Shown here piece by piece: positions 46,977 through 55,278 of a stretch of 64,000 nucleotides of DNA. The DNA is from Cohnella thermotolerans DSM 17683 (GTDB taxonomy: Bacteria > Bacillota > Bacilli > Paenibacillales > Paenibacillaceae), in contig NZ_KE386956.1 of assembly GCF_000429825.1 (NCBI RefSeq), positions 105,506 to 169,505 of the forward strand. Reading direction: 5' to 3'. A model generated the notes under the pieces. It did no database searches and had not been told where the DNA came from. It was given only the letters and a program-made list of their open reading frames with translations. How positions within the stretch are numbered: the stretch's first letter is position 1; every line of letters begins with the position of its first letter. The translations under genes were made by a program, and so were the position numbers.

Positions 46977-47045
46977 GAGATCGAACATTTTTTTTGCCCC
47001 GTTTAGCAGGAAAGTGCGGCCGGAAGAGCGAATCGTTTACGCAAG

Positions 47046-47073
47046 TGCCGTATATTTCTTCTTGGGTACGGCA
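47046..47073. promoter_or_regulatory. Inverted repeat ahead of ndoAI
   Basis: TGCCGTA (47046-47052) pairs with TACGGCA (47067-47073), 50 bases before the antitoxin start. A weak promoter TTGGGT/GGTTAT lies across it. It could be a binding site for the NdoAI-NdoA complex. Confidence 0.35.
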
Positions 47074-47122
47074 TACTGGGAATTAGGTTATGGGTTGGTA
47101 AATACTTGGAGGTGCTTGTTCG

Positions 47123-47404
47123 GTGGCCAATGTTCACAATACGAAGCGGATTATGATCAGTTTGCCGGATCACCTGCTGCGCGAGGTCGACTTCGTCGTC
47201 GCCAAGGAGAACACGAATCGAAGCGAAATTATTCGCCAGGCGATGAAGCAGTATCTCGTGGAGCGGAAAAAACGGCTGATTCGCGATTCCATGCAGCGCG
47301 GCTACTTGGAAATGGCCAAAATCAACCTGAATATGGCATCGGAAGCGTTTCAAGCGGAAGAAGATGCCGAAAGCACTCTCGGACGCCTTGTAAGCGGGGT
47401 GTAA
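47123..47404 (+). CDS. ndoAI: Antitoxin NdoAI (MazE-type, ribbon-helix-helix)
   Basis: A 93-residue antitoxin. The N-terminal half is a ribbon-helix-helix DNA-binding domain ([38 protein letters not shown]) and the C-terminal tail would wrap the toxin. GGAGGTG precedes GTG 47123. It is five bases from the toxin gene; the pair probably autoregulates. Same order as in B. subtilis (alr-ndoAI-ndoA). Confidence 0.93.
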   Translation: MANVHNTKRIMISLPDHLLREVDFVVAKENTNRSEIIRQAMKQYLVERKKRLIRDSMQRGYLEMAKINLNMASEAFQAEEDAESTLGRLVSGV

Positions 47405-47408
47405 TCCA

Positions 47409-47759
47409 TTGATCGTCAAACGCGGGGATGTTTTCTATGCGGATCTGTCGCCGGTGGTCGGTTCGGAGCAGGGCGGCGTGCGCCCCGTGCTGGTGATCCA
47501 GAACGATATCGGCAACCGATTCAGTCCGACGGTCATCGTGGCGGCTATTACCGCTCAAATTCAGAAAGCGAAACTCCCGACGCATGTCGAGATCGAAGCG
47601 AAGGCTCACGGCTTGGACCGCGATTCGGTCGTGCTGCTGGAGCAAATTCGGACGATCGACAAGCAGCGGTTGACGGACAAGATTACCCACCTGGAAGAGG
47701 AAATGATGCGCAAGGTCGATGACGCGCTGCTGATCAGCGTCGGACTCATCGATTTTTGA
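47409..47759 (+). CDS. ndoA: Endoribonuclease toxin NdoA (EndoA/MazF)
   Basis: A 116-residue MazF-type toxin that cuts mRNA at short specific sequences (UACAU in B. subtilis). The signature [29 protein letters not shown], and [21 protein letters not shown] with the conserved core, are intact, so it is likely active. It begins with TTG 47409. Unlike in B. subtilis no sigB-rsb genes follow; a fructose PTS operon on the other strand takes that place. Confidence 0.94.
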   Translation: MIVKRGDVFYADLSPVVGSEQGGVRPVLVIQNDIGNRFSPTVIVAAITAQIQKAKLPTHVEIEAKAHGLDRDSVVLLEQIRTIDKQRLTDKITHLEEEMMRKVDDALLISVGLIDF

Positions 47760-47779
47760 CATATTCAAATGGCAACAAC

Positions 47780-47828
47780 GGGCTGTTCCGGAAGGTCGAG
47801 ACGACCGGCCGGAACAGCCCTTCGTATT
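47780..47828. terminator. Terminator between ndoA and ptsI
   Basis: A 12-bp stem GGGCTGTTCCGG/CCGGAACAGCCC followed by TTCGTATTTT. The U-run is imperfect. Confidence 0.6.
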
Positions 47829-47874
47829 TTCGCCAAACGTCCGCCGCAACGGTTCTAAAATCGACCTGATGGCA

Positions 47875-49620
47875 TTATGATTGCAGGCTCCCGCCGATCC
47901 CGGCGAGGAACGCCTTAAGCTCCCGGCGCACGTCCTGCGGCGTGTCCATATCCAGGACCCGTTCGGCGAGCGCCGAACACGCCTCGGCGTTCAGCCGTGA
48001 GATCGCTTCCTTGATCTTCGGCACGGACGGCGCGGCCATGCTCCATTCGTGCAGGCCGAGACCGACGAGCAGCGGCGCCGCCATCGGATCGCCCGCCATC
48101 GAGCCGCACATGCCGGTCCACTTGCCATGGCGGTTGGAAGCGTCGATCACCTGCTTGATGAGGCGCAGCACGGCAGGGTGGAAATAATCGTACAGATCGG
48201 CTACCCGCTCGTTCATCCGATCGACGGCCAACGTGTACTGAACCAGGTCGTTGGTGCCGATGCTGAAGAAGTCGACTTCCCGGGCGAATCGGTCCGCTTG
48301 CAGAGCGGCCGAAGGAATCTCCACCATCATGCCGACTTCCACTTTGTCGGCATGCGGCACGTTTTCCCGCCGGAGCGCCTCCCGCGCTTCCTCGCAGATC
48401 GCCTTCGCTTGTCTCCATTCCTGAAGCCCCGATATCATCGGGAACATGATTTTGACGTTGCCGTAGGCGCTGGCGCGAAGGATGGCACGGAGCTGGGTCG
48501 CGAGCAGCTCTTGCTGCCCCAGGCAGAGCCGAATCGCCCTGTAACCGAGGAAGGGATTGGCTTCGGGCTCCGCATCGAGGTACGGAAGCTCCTTATCGCC
48601 TCCGATGTCCAGCGTGCGGATGACGACGGGGCGCCCCTGCATCGCTTCCGCCGCCGATCGGTAGGCCCGGAATTGCGTGTCTTCGTCCGGCATCGAGCTG
48701 CGGCTCATGAAGAGGAACTCCGTGCGGTACAGCCCGATTCCTTCGGCCCCGATGCCGATCAACCCTTCGGCTTCCTGCGGCGTTCCGATGTTCGCCCCGA
48801 TCTCGGCGCGGAACCCGTCGACGGTAACGGCTTCGCGGTTCGCGAAAGCCTCCTGACGGCGCTTCGCCTCTTCCTGCCGCGCCATCTTGTCGCCGTACTC
48901 GCGCATCGTCCCGGCGTCCGGATGAACGACGACATCGCCCGTTCCTCCGTCGACAGCCAGCGTGTCGCCGGAATGGATCGCGTCGATTCCGGAGCCGGCG
49001 CCCAGCACGGCGGGGATGCCCAGCGATCCGGCCAGAATCGCGGTGTGGGACGTTTTGCCGCCGATGCGGGTAACGATGCCGAGTACCCGCCGCTTGTCGA
49101 GTTGCACGGTATCCGAAGGAGACAGGTCGTCGGCGACGAGGATCGCTTCCTCGCGGATATCCGACAGCCGGGCGCCCTCTCGGGCCCTTAGATGAAGCAG
49201 GAGCCTGCTTCCCAGATCGCGGACGTCCGAAGCCCTCTCGCGCATATACTCGCTGGCCATGCTCTCGAACAGGCCCGCGGTTTGGATGACGATCCGCCGT
49301 ACGGCCGTCTCCGCGGACCATCCTTCCGACTCGATGAGCTGCTCCATCGGAGGATAGAGGGACGGATCGTTCAGCATGCTCATTTGACCTTTGAGAATGA
49401 CCGCTTTATCTTCTCCGAGCGTCGCTGCGGTGTGCGCAACCAGCTCTTCGAGGTCCTTCAGGCAGCGTTCCTTCGCTTCCCGCAGCCGCAGCGCTTCGCC
49501 GGCGGGATCGTCGGTTCGCCGTTCTTCCGCATCTTCCACGCGAATCGGACGGTAGACGAACGCACGGCCGATCCGAACGCCTTCGGAGACTCCCAGACCT
49601 GTTATTTTCGTTTCCTTCAT
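47875..49620 (-). CDS. ptsI: Phosphoenolpyruvate-protein phosphotransferase (PTS Enzyme I)
   Basis: A 581-residue Enzyme I. The phosphorylated histidine is in GGKTSHTAILAGSLGIPAV, PEP-binding residues in IGLYRTEFLFM and VEIPSAALQADRFA, and the C-terminal Cys region in GKWTGMCGSMAGDP. It passes phosphate from PEP to HPr. It is the last gene of an operon fruR-fruK-IIBC-IIA-HPr-EI, an arrangement suggesting a fructose-dedicated phosphorelay, although a role as the only Enzyme I cannot be excluded. Confidence 0.93.
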   Translation of the reverse strand: MKETKITGLGVSEGVRIGRAFVYRPIRVEDAEERRTDDPAGEALRLREAKERCLKDLEELVAHTAATLGEDKAVILKGQMSMLNDPSLYPPMEQLIESEGWSAETAVRRIVIQTAGLFESMASEYMRERASDVRDLGSRLLLHLRAREGARLSDIREEAILVADDLSPSDTVQLDKRRVLGIVTRIGGKTSHTAILAGSLGIPAVLGAGSGIDAIHSGDTLAVDGGTGDVVVHPDAGTMREYGDKMARQEEAKRRQEAFANREAVTVDGFRAEIGANIGTPQEAEGLIGIGAEGIGLYRTEFLFMSRSSMPDEDTQFRAYRSAAEAMQGRPVVIRTLDIGGDKELPYLDAEPEANPFLGYRAIRLCLGQQELLATQLRAILRASAYGNVKIMFPMISGLQEWRQAKAICEEAREALRRENVPHADKVEVGMMVEIPSAALQADRFAREVDFFSIGTNDLVQYTLAVDRMNERVADLYDYFHPAVLRLIKQVIDASNRHGKWTGMCGSMAGDPMAAPLLVGLGLHEWSMAAPSVPKIKEAISRLNAEACSALAERVLDMDTPQDVRRELKAFLAGIGGSLQS

Positions 49621-49654
49621 AGTGCCATTCGCCTTCCTTCAAATACAGTCCTGT

Positions 49655-49927
49655 TCACGCCTCTCCGAAGCCGCTTTGCACCAGCTCGGCAAGCGCGTCA
49701 ATCGCTTCTTGTTCGTCCGCTCCTTCCGCGGAGATGACGATTTCGCTTCCTTTGGCCAAACCGAGCGTCATCAGACCGAGAATGCTTTTGCCGTCTGCGA
49801 CCGTATTCGTTCCCTTGACGGCGATCGATATTTTCGACGTAAATTTGGCGGCTTGTTCCGTGAACAGCTGGGCGGGCCGGATATGGAAGCCCGATTCGTT
49901 TACGATGACCGCTTCTCTCGTTAGCAT
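49655..49927 (-). CDS. ptsH: Phosphocarrier HPr, divergent active-site loop
   Basis: A 90-residue HPr. The phosphorylatable histidine lies in GFHIRPAQ, which departs from the usual G-L-H-A-R-P-A, and the regulatory serine region is GKSILGLMTLGLAKG. The serine suggests control by HPr kinase and possible pairing with CcpA. The unusual loop suggests a paralogue tied to this fructose system rather than the general HPr. Confidence 0.9.
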   Translation of the reverse strand: MLTREAVIVNESGFHIRPAQLFTEQAAKFTSKISIAVKGTNTVADGKSILGLMTLGLAKGSEIVISAEGADEQEAIDALAELVQSGFGEA

Positions 49928-49942
49928 GGCGGGTCCTCCGTG

Positions 49943-50395
49943 TCAGATGGTTTCGAGCAAGTCCGTCAATTGCTCGGCATTCTGCACTTGCAGCAATTGC
50001 TCCCGGAACTCCTCGTGAATGAGCTTGCGGGACAGTGCGATCAAAATTTGCAAATGTTCGTTCCCTGCGGCCTCCGCAGGAACGGCGATCATAAACGCCG
50101 CCTGGACGGGATTGCCGTCGAGCGAATCCCAGTCGACCGGCCGGGCGAACTTGGCGAAGGCGAGCGCCGCTCGCGAGACGCCGGCCGATTTGCCGTGCGG
50201 AATCGCGAAGCCGAACCCGATGCCGGTGGAACCGGTTTGCTCCCGGGCGAGGATGGCTTGAAGATAGGCGTCTCTATCGGTTACGCTCCCGCCGGCGGCG
50301 AGGGCGTCGACCATCGCTTCGATGCTCGTTTGCTTGTCGGCCGTATTCAGCGGAATGAGAACCGCTTGTTCTTGAAGCAGAGATGAGATTTGCAT
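49943..50395 (-). CDS. PTS fructose-type IIA component
   Basis: A 150-residue IIA domain protein (PTS_EIIA_2 type). The active-site histidine is in GFGFAIPHGKS; it accepts phosphate from HPr and passes it to IIB. It is separate from the IIBC protein, whereas in B. subtilis FruA the three domains are fused. Gene spacing of 15 bases to HPr and 27 to IIBC supports one operon. Confidence 0.9.
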   Translation of the reverse strand: MQISSLLQEQAVLIPLNTADKQTSIEAMVDALAAGGSVTDRDAYLQAILAREQTGSTGIGFGFAIPHGKSAGVSRAALAFAKFARPVDWDSLDGNPVQAAFMIAVPAEAAGNEHLQILIALSRKLIHEEFREQLLQVQNAEQLTDLLETI

Positions 50396-50422
50396 CGTTA
50401 ACCTCCTGTTGGTAGGGAATCG

Positions 50423-51796
50423 TTAAGCGTTCACATTTTTCTTGAACATTTTCAACAGCAGCGCGGTAACGACCGTTCCGGCCGCGATCGAGAGGGCGTA
50501 CAAGCCCAGATGCCCGACCACATGCGGAATCGGAAGGACGAAGATGCCTCCGTGCGGAGCTTGAAGCGTCGCGCCGAACAGCATGGACAGGGCGCCCGTA
50601 ACGGCCGAACCGGCGACGATCGACGGAATGACGCGAAGCGGGTCGCTAGCGGCGAACGGGATGGCTCCTTCCGTAATGAAGGAAATGCCGAGCACGGCCG
50701 CCGATTTGCCGGCTTCCCGCTCCTCCGCCGTAAATTTGTTGCGCGCGATCAAAGTCGCGAGCCACAGACCGAGCGGAGGCGTCATGCCCGCCGCCATTAC
50801 GGCGGCCATCGGTCCGTAGACATGGCTGGCCAGCAAGCCCACCGAGAACGTATAAGCGGCTTTGTTGATCGGACCGCCCATGTCGAACGCCATCATCGCC
50901 CCGAGGAGCAGGCCGAGCAGAGCCGCGTTGGCGGAACCGAGCGTTTGCAGCCATTGCGTCAGCGCGTCCATCAGCCACTTGACCGGCTCTCCGATGACGT
51001 AAATCATCGCAAGTCCGACAATGCCGGAAGCGAGCAGCGGAAGAATGAGAATCGGCTTGAGCCCTTCGAAGTTTTTCGGCAGCTTGATATACGTTTTCAG
51101 CCATTTCGTCACGTAGCCGGCGAGGAAGCCGGCCGCGATGCCGCCCAGGAAGCCGGCGCCGTTCTGGGAGGCCAGCATGCCTCCGATCAATCCGGGCGCG
51201 AGACCGGGCTTCTCGGCGATCGAGAAGGCGATGAAGCCGGAGAGAACGGGAACCATCAAGGCGAAGGCGGCGCCGCTGCCGATGCTCATGAAGGCGGCCG
51301 GCAACGTTCCTTGCTGCTCGAAAGCGTGAATGCCGAACATGAAGGAGATTGCGATCAGCAGGCCGCCTGCGACGACGAGGGGCAGCATATGGGAAACCCC
51401 TGTCATCAGATGCTTGTAAGGACCGGAACGGGCTTTGCCGCGCTCCGCTTTCGTTTGCTCGACCTGCTTGATATAATCGGATTCCTCGGCGGCCTTCATG
51501 CTTAGAGCTTCCTCCAGGAGCCCGGCCGGATTTTTGATCGCCTGAGCGACGGGTACGCGGACGACGGGTTTGCCCGCGAACCGCGATTCCAGCACGTCGG
51601 TATCGGCGGCGACGATGACCGCATGGGCTTCGGCGATGTCCTGCTCGGTCAGCTCGTTCTCGACGCCGACCGCGCCCCGCGTCTCGACTTTGATCTCGAT
51701 CCGCTTCTCCTTCGCCGTCTTAAGAAGCGATTCCGCGGCCAGGTACGTATGGGCGACTCCGGTCGGACAAGCCGTTACGGCAATAATTTTTTTCAT
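50423..51796 (-). CDS. fruA: PTS fructose-specific IIBC component
   Basis: A 457-residue transporter. The IIB domain (residues 1-100) has the phosphorylated cysteine in [16 protein letters not shown]. The IIC domain has about nine helices with [23 protein letters not shown] and [17 protein letters not shown]. It imports fructose as fructose-1-phosphate, matching the adjacent fruK. ATG 51796 with GGAGG supports the start. Confidence 0.93.
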   Translation of the reverse strand: MKKIIAVTACPTGVAHTYLAAESLLKTAKEKRIEIKVETRGAVGVENELTEQDIAEAHAVIVAADTDVLESRFAGKPVVRVPVAQAIKNPAGLLEEALSMKAAEESDYIKQVEQTKAERGKARSGPYKHLMTGVSHMLPLVVAGGLLIAISFMFGIHAFEQQGTLPAAFMSIGSGAAFALMVPVLSGFIAFSIAEKPGLAPGLIGGMLASQNGAGFLGGIAAGFLAGYVTKWLKTYIKLPKNFEGLKPILILPLLASGIVGLAMIYVIGEPVKWLMDALTQWLQTLGSANAALLGLLLGAMMAFDMGGPINKAAYTFSVGLLASHVYGPMAAVMAAGMTPPLGLWLATLIARNKFTAEEREAGKSAAVLGISFITEGAIPFAASDPLRVIPSIVAGSAVTGALSMLFGATLQAPHGGIFVLPIPHVVGHLGLYALSIAAGTVVTALLLKMFKKNVNA

Positions 51797-51823
51797 GGAA
51801 GATTTCCTCCTGACGGAATGAAA

Positions 51824-52756
51824 TTAGGTCAAGCGTTCAACCTGAACGAACGGCAGCTTCTCCACGACCTCCTGCAGGGTGCAGACGTCCGTTCCCGGCT
51901 TGGAAGCGGTTATCGTTCCGGCCGCAGTCGCCCACCGGGCCGTTTGTTCCAATGAAATGCCCTGCAGGATGCAGAAGGCCATCGCCGCTACCATGGAATC
52001 GCCGGCGCCGACCGTGCTCTGGGGCTCGATCGGGAACGGCGCCGCCCGGATTCGTTCCTCCTTGCTCAGCAGCAGCGAACCTCTTCCGCCCATGGAGACG
52101 ACGACGTAACGGATTCCCTTCGCGAGCAGCGGGTCTGCCGCCCGGATGACGTCTTCGTCGGAAGACAGCGTCCGGCCGCACAGCTTCTCCAATTCGTGGA
52201 TGTTCGGCTTGATCGCATAGGGGACTGCCTCGATGCCATGGGCGAGAGCGTCACCGTCCGCATCGAGAATGACTTTGACTCCGCGCCTGCCGGCGATCTC
52301 GATCAAACGGCCGTAATAATCGGGCGGGACCCCCGGCGGGAGACTCCCGGCCAGGACGACAAGCGAAGCTTGCGGAAGCTCCCGGTCGAAGCGATCTTCG
52401 AATTGCTTCAGCACTTCAGGGGTGATCGTAGGCCCGGGCTCGTTCAGCTCGGTCGTCTCGCGGGTGGATTCGTCCACCACTTTGAGATTCGTTCGGGTCT
52501 GCCCCTCGGCCTCGAGGAAGAAGGAGGGGATGCCCAACTCGTTCAGCTTCTGGCTCAAGAAGCGCCCAGCATAGCCTGCGGTCAACCCCCATGCGGCCAC
52601 CTCCGCGGAAAACCGCTTCAACACTTTGGCCACGTTGATCCCCTTGCCCCCCGCGTCCATTCGCACGCTATGGATGCGATTCAAGCGGGACGGAATCAGC
52701 CGGTCCACACGGACCGTTTTATCGATGGACGGATTCAAGGTGACCGTCAAAATCAT
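51824..52756 (-). CDS. fruK: 1-phosphofructokinase FruK
   Basis: A 310-residue PfkB-family kinase converting fructose-1-phosphate to fructose-1,6-bisphosphate. The motif DAGGKGINVAKVLKRF marks the hexose-phosphate PfkB class, and TVGAGDSMVAAMAFC holds the catalytic aspartate. LAGSLPPGVPPDYY is also standard. It lies between fruR and fruA, closing the fructose pathway. Confidence 0.93.
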   Translation of the reverse strand: MILTVTLNPSIDKTVRVDRLIPSRLNRIHSVRMDAGGKGINVAKVLKRFSAEVAAWGLTAGYAGRFLSQKLNELGIPSFFLEAEGQTRTNLKVVDESTRETTELNEPGPTITPEVLKQFEDRFDRELPQASLVVLAGSLPPGVPPDYYGRLIEIAGRRGVKVILDADGDALAHGIEAVPYAIKPNIHELEKLCGRTLSSDEDVIRAADPLLAKGIRYVVVSMGGRGSLLLSKEERIRAAPFPIEPQSTVGAGDSMVAAMAFCILQGISLEQTARWATAAGTITASKPGTDVCTLQEVVEKLPFVQVERLT

Positions 52757-52762
52757 AAGCGT

Positions 52763-53536
52763 TCATTCCTTTGCAAGCGTGACTTGGATGCCTTCCGATT
52801 CCAGCTCCGCCGCGGCGTCGGCGGGCAATCCTTCGTCGATGACGCAGTGATGGATTTCCGTCAGATCGGCGAATTTCGCGAACGCCACCTTGCCGAATTT
52901 GCTGTGGTCGCAGAGCAGGATGACCTTCTCGGCCGCCTGGATCATGCAGCGCTTCGTCGCGGCTTCGATCAAATTCGGAGTGGTCAGGCCGCCTGCGGGA
53001 TCGATCCCGTTCGTGGCCAGAAACAGTTTGTCTACATGAATGGAAGCGATGGTTCTGTCGGCTATGGGACCGACCATGGCTTGGGTCTGATGACGGAGCG
53101 TTCCTCCGGTCATGAGAAGCTCGATTTGCGGCAGGTTTCGGAGTTCCTCGAGAACCATCGTCGAGTTGGTCACGACCGTCAATCGGCCGAACGATTTGAG
53201 AAGCTTGGCAAGCTCGTAGGTCGTCGTGCCGGAGTCGAGAAAGATCGTGTCGTTCTCTTCCACCAAACCGAGAGCCGCTCTGGCGATCCGTTCCTTCTGC
53301 CGCCTGTACCGGTCTTCTTTTTCTATAAAGGAGGGCTCGACGTTATCCGCGATTTGCAGGGCGACGGCTCCTCCGTGCGTCCGGCGAAGCTGCTTCGCTT
53401 CTTCCAGATCGCGGAGGTCCCTGCGGATCGTCGATTCCGACACCTGCAGCAAGGACGCCAATTCGGGAACGGAGGCCCGGTTTTTCTGTTGAACGTATTC
53501 GGCGATTTTCCGCTTGCGTTCTTCTTCGAACAACAT
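52763..53536 (-). CDS. fruR: DeoR family repressor of the fructose operon
   Basis: A 257-residue regulator with N-terminal helix-turn-helix (SVPELASLLQVSESTIRRDLRDLE) and a sugar-phosphate-sensing DeoRC domain (DSGTTTYELAKLL, CDHSKFGKVAFAKFA). Fructose-1-phosphate is the expected inducer. The ATG at 53557 is in frame, but GGAG is spaced correctly for 53536 (MLFEEERKRK), so I use that. It is the first gene of the operon behind a strong promoter with a cre-like element. Confidence 0.9.
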   Translation of the reverse strand: MLFEEERKRKIAEYVQQKNRASVPELASLLQVSESTIRRDLRDLEEAKQLRRTHGGAVALQIADNVEPSFIEKEDRYRRQKERIARAALGLVEENDTIFLDSGTTTYELAKLLKSFGRLTVVTNSTMVLEELRNLPQIELLMTGGTLRHQTQAMVGPIADRTIASIHVDKLFLATNGIDPAGGLTTPNLIEAATKRCMIQAAEKVILLCDHSKFGKVAFAKFADLTEIHHCVIDEGLPADAAAELESEGIQVTLAKE

Positions 53537-53615
53537 GGGGAGAGCTCCTTTCTCCATGGATGGGAGAGTGCGTGCAGATAAGTTGATTGAGTTTGCTCAT
53601 TTGTTCTTGTTTTTG

Positions 53616-53653
53616 ATTATATATGACTGAAATTTATTTGTAAAGCGGTTACA
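53616..53653 (-). promoter_or_regulatory. fru operon promoter with a cre-like dyad
   Basis: On the minus strand TTTACA (53644-53639), 17 bases, TATAAT (53621-53616). The -35 lies in TGTAA-N5-TTACA (53639-53653), which resembles a CcpA cre box with one extra base. A TGAGTTTGCTCA palindrome at about 53589 may be a FruR site. Confidence 0.65.
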
Positions 53654-53673
53654 TTAATGGATTTCGGTCAAAA

Positions 53674-54667
53674 ATGAGCAAGAAAAAACTCGCGTGTCGA
53701 GCATTGCTTCATTGTCTACAGCGTTCTGCGGCCTGCCTCCGAGCTCCTATAAAGAACGGATTGCGCATAGGCGATAAATATGATGAAATGATCCCGGATA
53801 ACGAGGAAGCGCTGCGGAAGCTGAACGATCGGGAGCTCCAGATGGTCATCCGGATTCCATCCACGTTCTCGGCGGATGCGGCCGATTCGGGGAAAACGGC
53901 TTCGATCGAATATACGCTCAACGAATCCAACCCGGCCACGATCAAAAGCATGATGACCTCGGTCGCCGCCCAGGTGACCGCCACCGTCAACAAGACGGCG
54001 ATCGGCCAAGGGGTGACGCAGTTGCTGGCGAAGGCGAACGTCCCCGCGGAGCAGGCTTCGGCGGCCGCCGCATCGCTGTCCGAGCGGGTCGTGTCCGACG
54101 TGAAGTCGATCAACCGGGTCGACGGGTTGAAACACCAGATGGTGCCGATGATGATGGTGCTCGCCTCGTTCGTCGGGGCGATGATTATGGGAATGAATAT
54201 GGAGCAGTCGTCGATGACGGTCGCGGCCGCGCACGGCAAGTGGCAAAGGTTCGGTGCGCGCGCCGTGATCAATCTGGCGGCCGCCGTCGTCGTATCGCTG
54301 GTCGGGACGTCGCTCGTCATGGCGCTTGGCGGTCAAGCGAATCAGCCAAATGTTCCTTCTTCTGTTCGGCATGGGCGGCATGCTGTTCAACATCCTGCTG
54401 CTGTCGGCCCAGCTGGCGTCATCGGGCGCGATGGTGCTGCGGGAGCTGCTGCCGGAATTCTACATTCATCTGGGCCGAGCGCTGCCGGCGACGTATGCGG
54501 TTCAAGGCCTTATGGACGTCCTGTTCGGAGGCGGCGGACTGGGGGAAGCGGTTGGGACGATGCTGATCATCGCCGCGGCCGCGATTGCGGTTGGAGCGCT
54601 GGCCGTTGCTCTGAAGCCGCAGCGGCTGACTCGCGCCGCCGCTTCGGCCGCCCATGGCAGAGGGTGA
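53674..54667 (+). pseudogene. Broken YhgE/Pip-like ABC-2 membrane protein gene
   Basis: The first frame gives NGLRIGDKYDEMIPDNEEALRKLNDRELQMVI, then TASIEYTLNESNPATIKSMM, the extracytoplasmic domain of a YhgE/Pip (SNG1/ABC-2) protein, but the usual N-terminal helix is missing. Around 54325-54345 the frame shifts and continues as QMFLLLFGMGGMLFNILLLSAQ to the final helices and a stop at 54667. A missing start plus a frameshift make it nonfunctional as read. A broken TetR gene follows. Confidence 0.7.
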
Positions 54668-54720
54668 ACGCTTGCTTCGGGCGCAGGGCTTGTTCATAAT
54701 AGAACATAGCCCGATGGACG

Positions 54721-55095
54721 ATGGCCGCGAAGAAGCTGTTCTCCCGTCAAGGCTTCGACGGGACGACGATACGGCAAATTTGCGAGGAGGCTAACGCCAA
54801 CGTCGCGCTCTCCTTCCCGGACCCCGATCATTCGCGAGTACTTGCTGCCGTTCTGGGACATGGCGAGGAGATTGCTCGAAGCGGGCCGCCGCCAAGGCGT
54901 TTTCCGGTTCCGTTCGCTGGACAGCACGTTTCTGTATATATGGGGGGGCTGCTGTTCCCCCGGGATTTCGAGCTGTTTACGCCGGTGCTGAGCGAGCCTC
55001 CGCTGACGACGGAGCAGAAAATCGAAGACGTGACCCGTTTCGCGCTTGGGGCGCTTGGTTATCGGGGCGGAGCGGGCGTGCCAACAAAGCTGTGA
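54721..55095 (+). pseudogene. Broken TetR family regulator gene
   Basis: The start AAKKLFSRQGFDGTTIRQICEEANANVAL is a TetR helix-turn-helix, but the expected YHF turn is lost. The C-terminal part (REYLLPFWDMARRLLEAG) is found only in another frame, which re-enters the first frame at a run of seven G (54932-54938) as GGLLFPRDFELFTPVLSE. At least two frame changes are needed. It is likely the former regulator of the broken permease ahead of it. Confidence 0.7.
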
Positions 55096-55157
55096 AAAAA
55101 GGGGCGCTTCCCCCGATCATTCAGAATAGATAAGTTCCTGTCTGAATGGTCTTACGC

Positions 55158-55196
55158 AAAGCGCCTTCGGCGTCCGAAGACGCCGAAGGCGCTTTT
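55158..55196. terminator. Intrinsic terminator, near-perfect 14-bp stem
   Basis: GCGCCTTCGGCGTC (55161-55174) pairs with GACGCCGAAGGCGC (55179-55192) with a four-base loop and TTTT after it. Confidence 0.8.
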
Positions 55197-55278
55197 GCTT
55201 GGGGGAGCGTCCTTTGGCGGTTTCGCCGGCCGGTGCCGGTCGGCGATTCCGGCGATACGACGAGGAGGAGTCGGGGAC

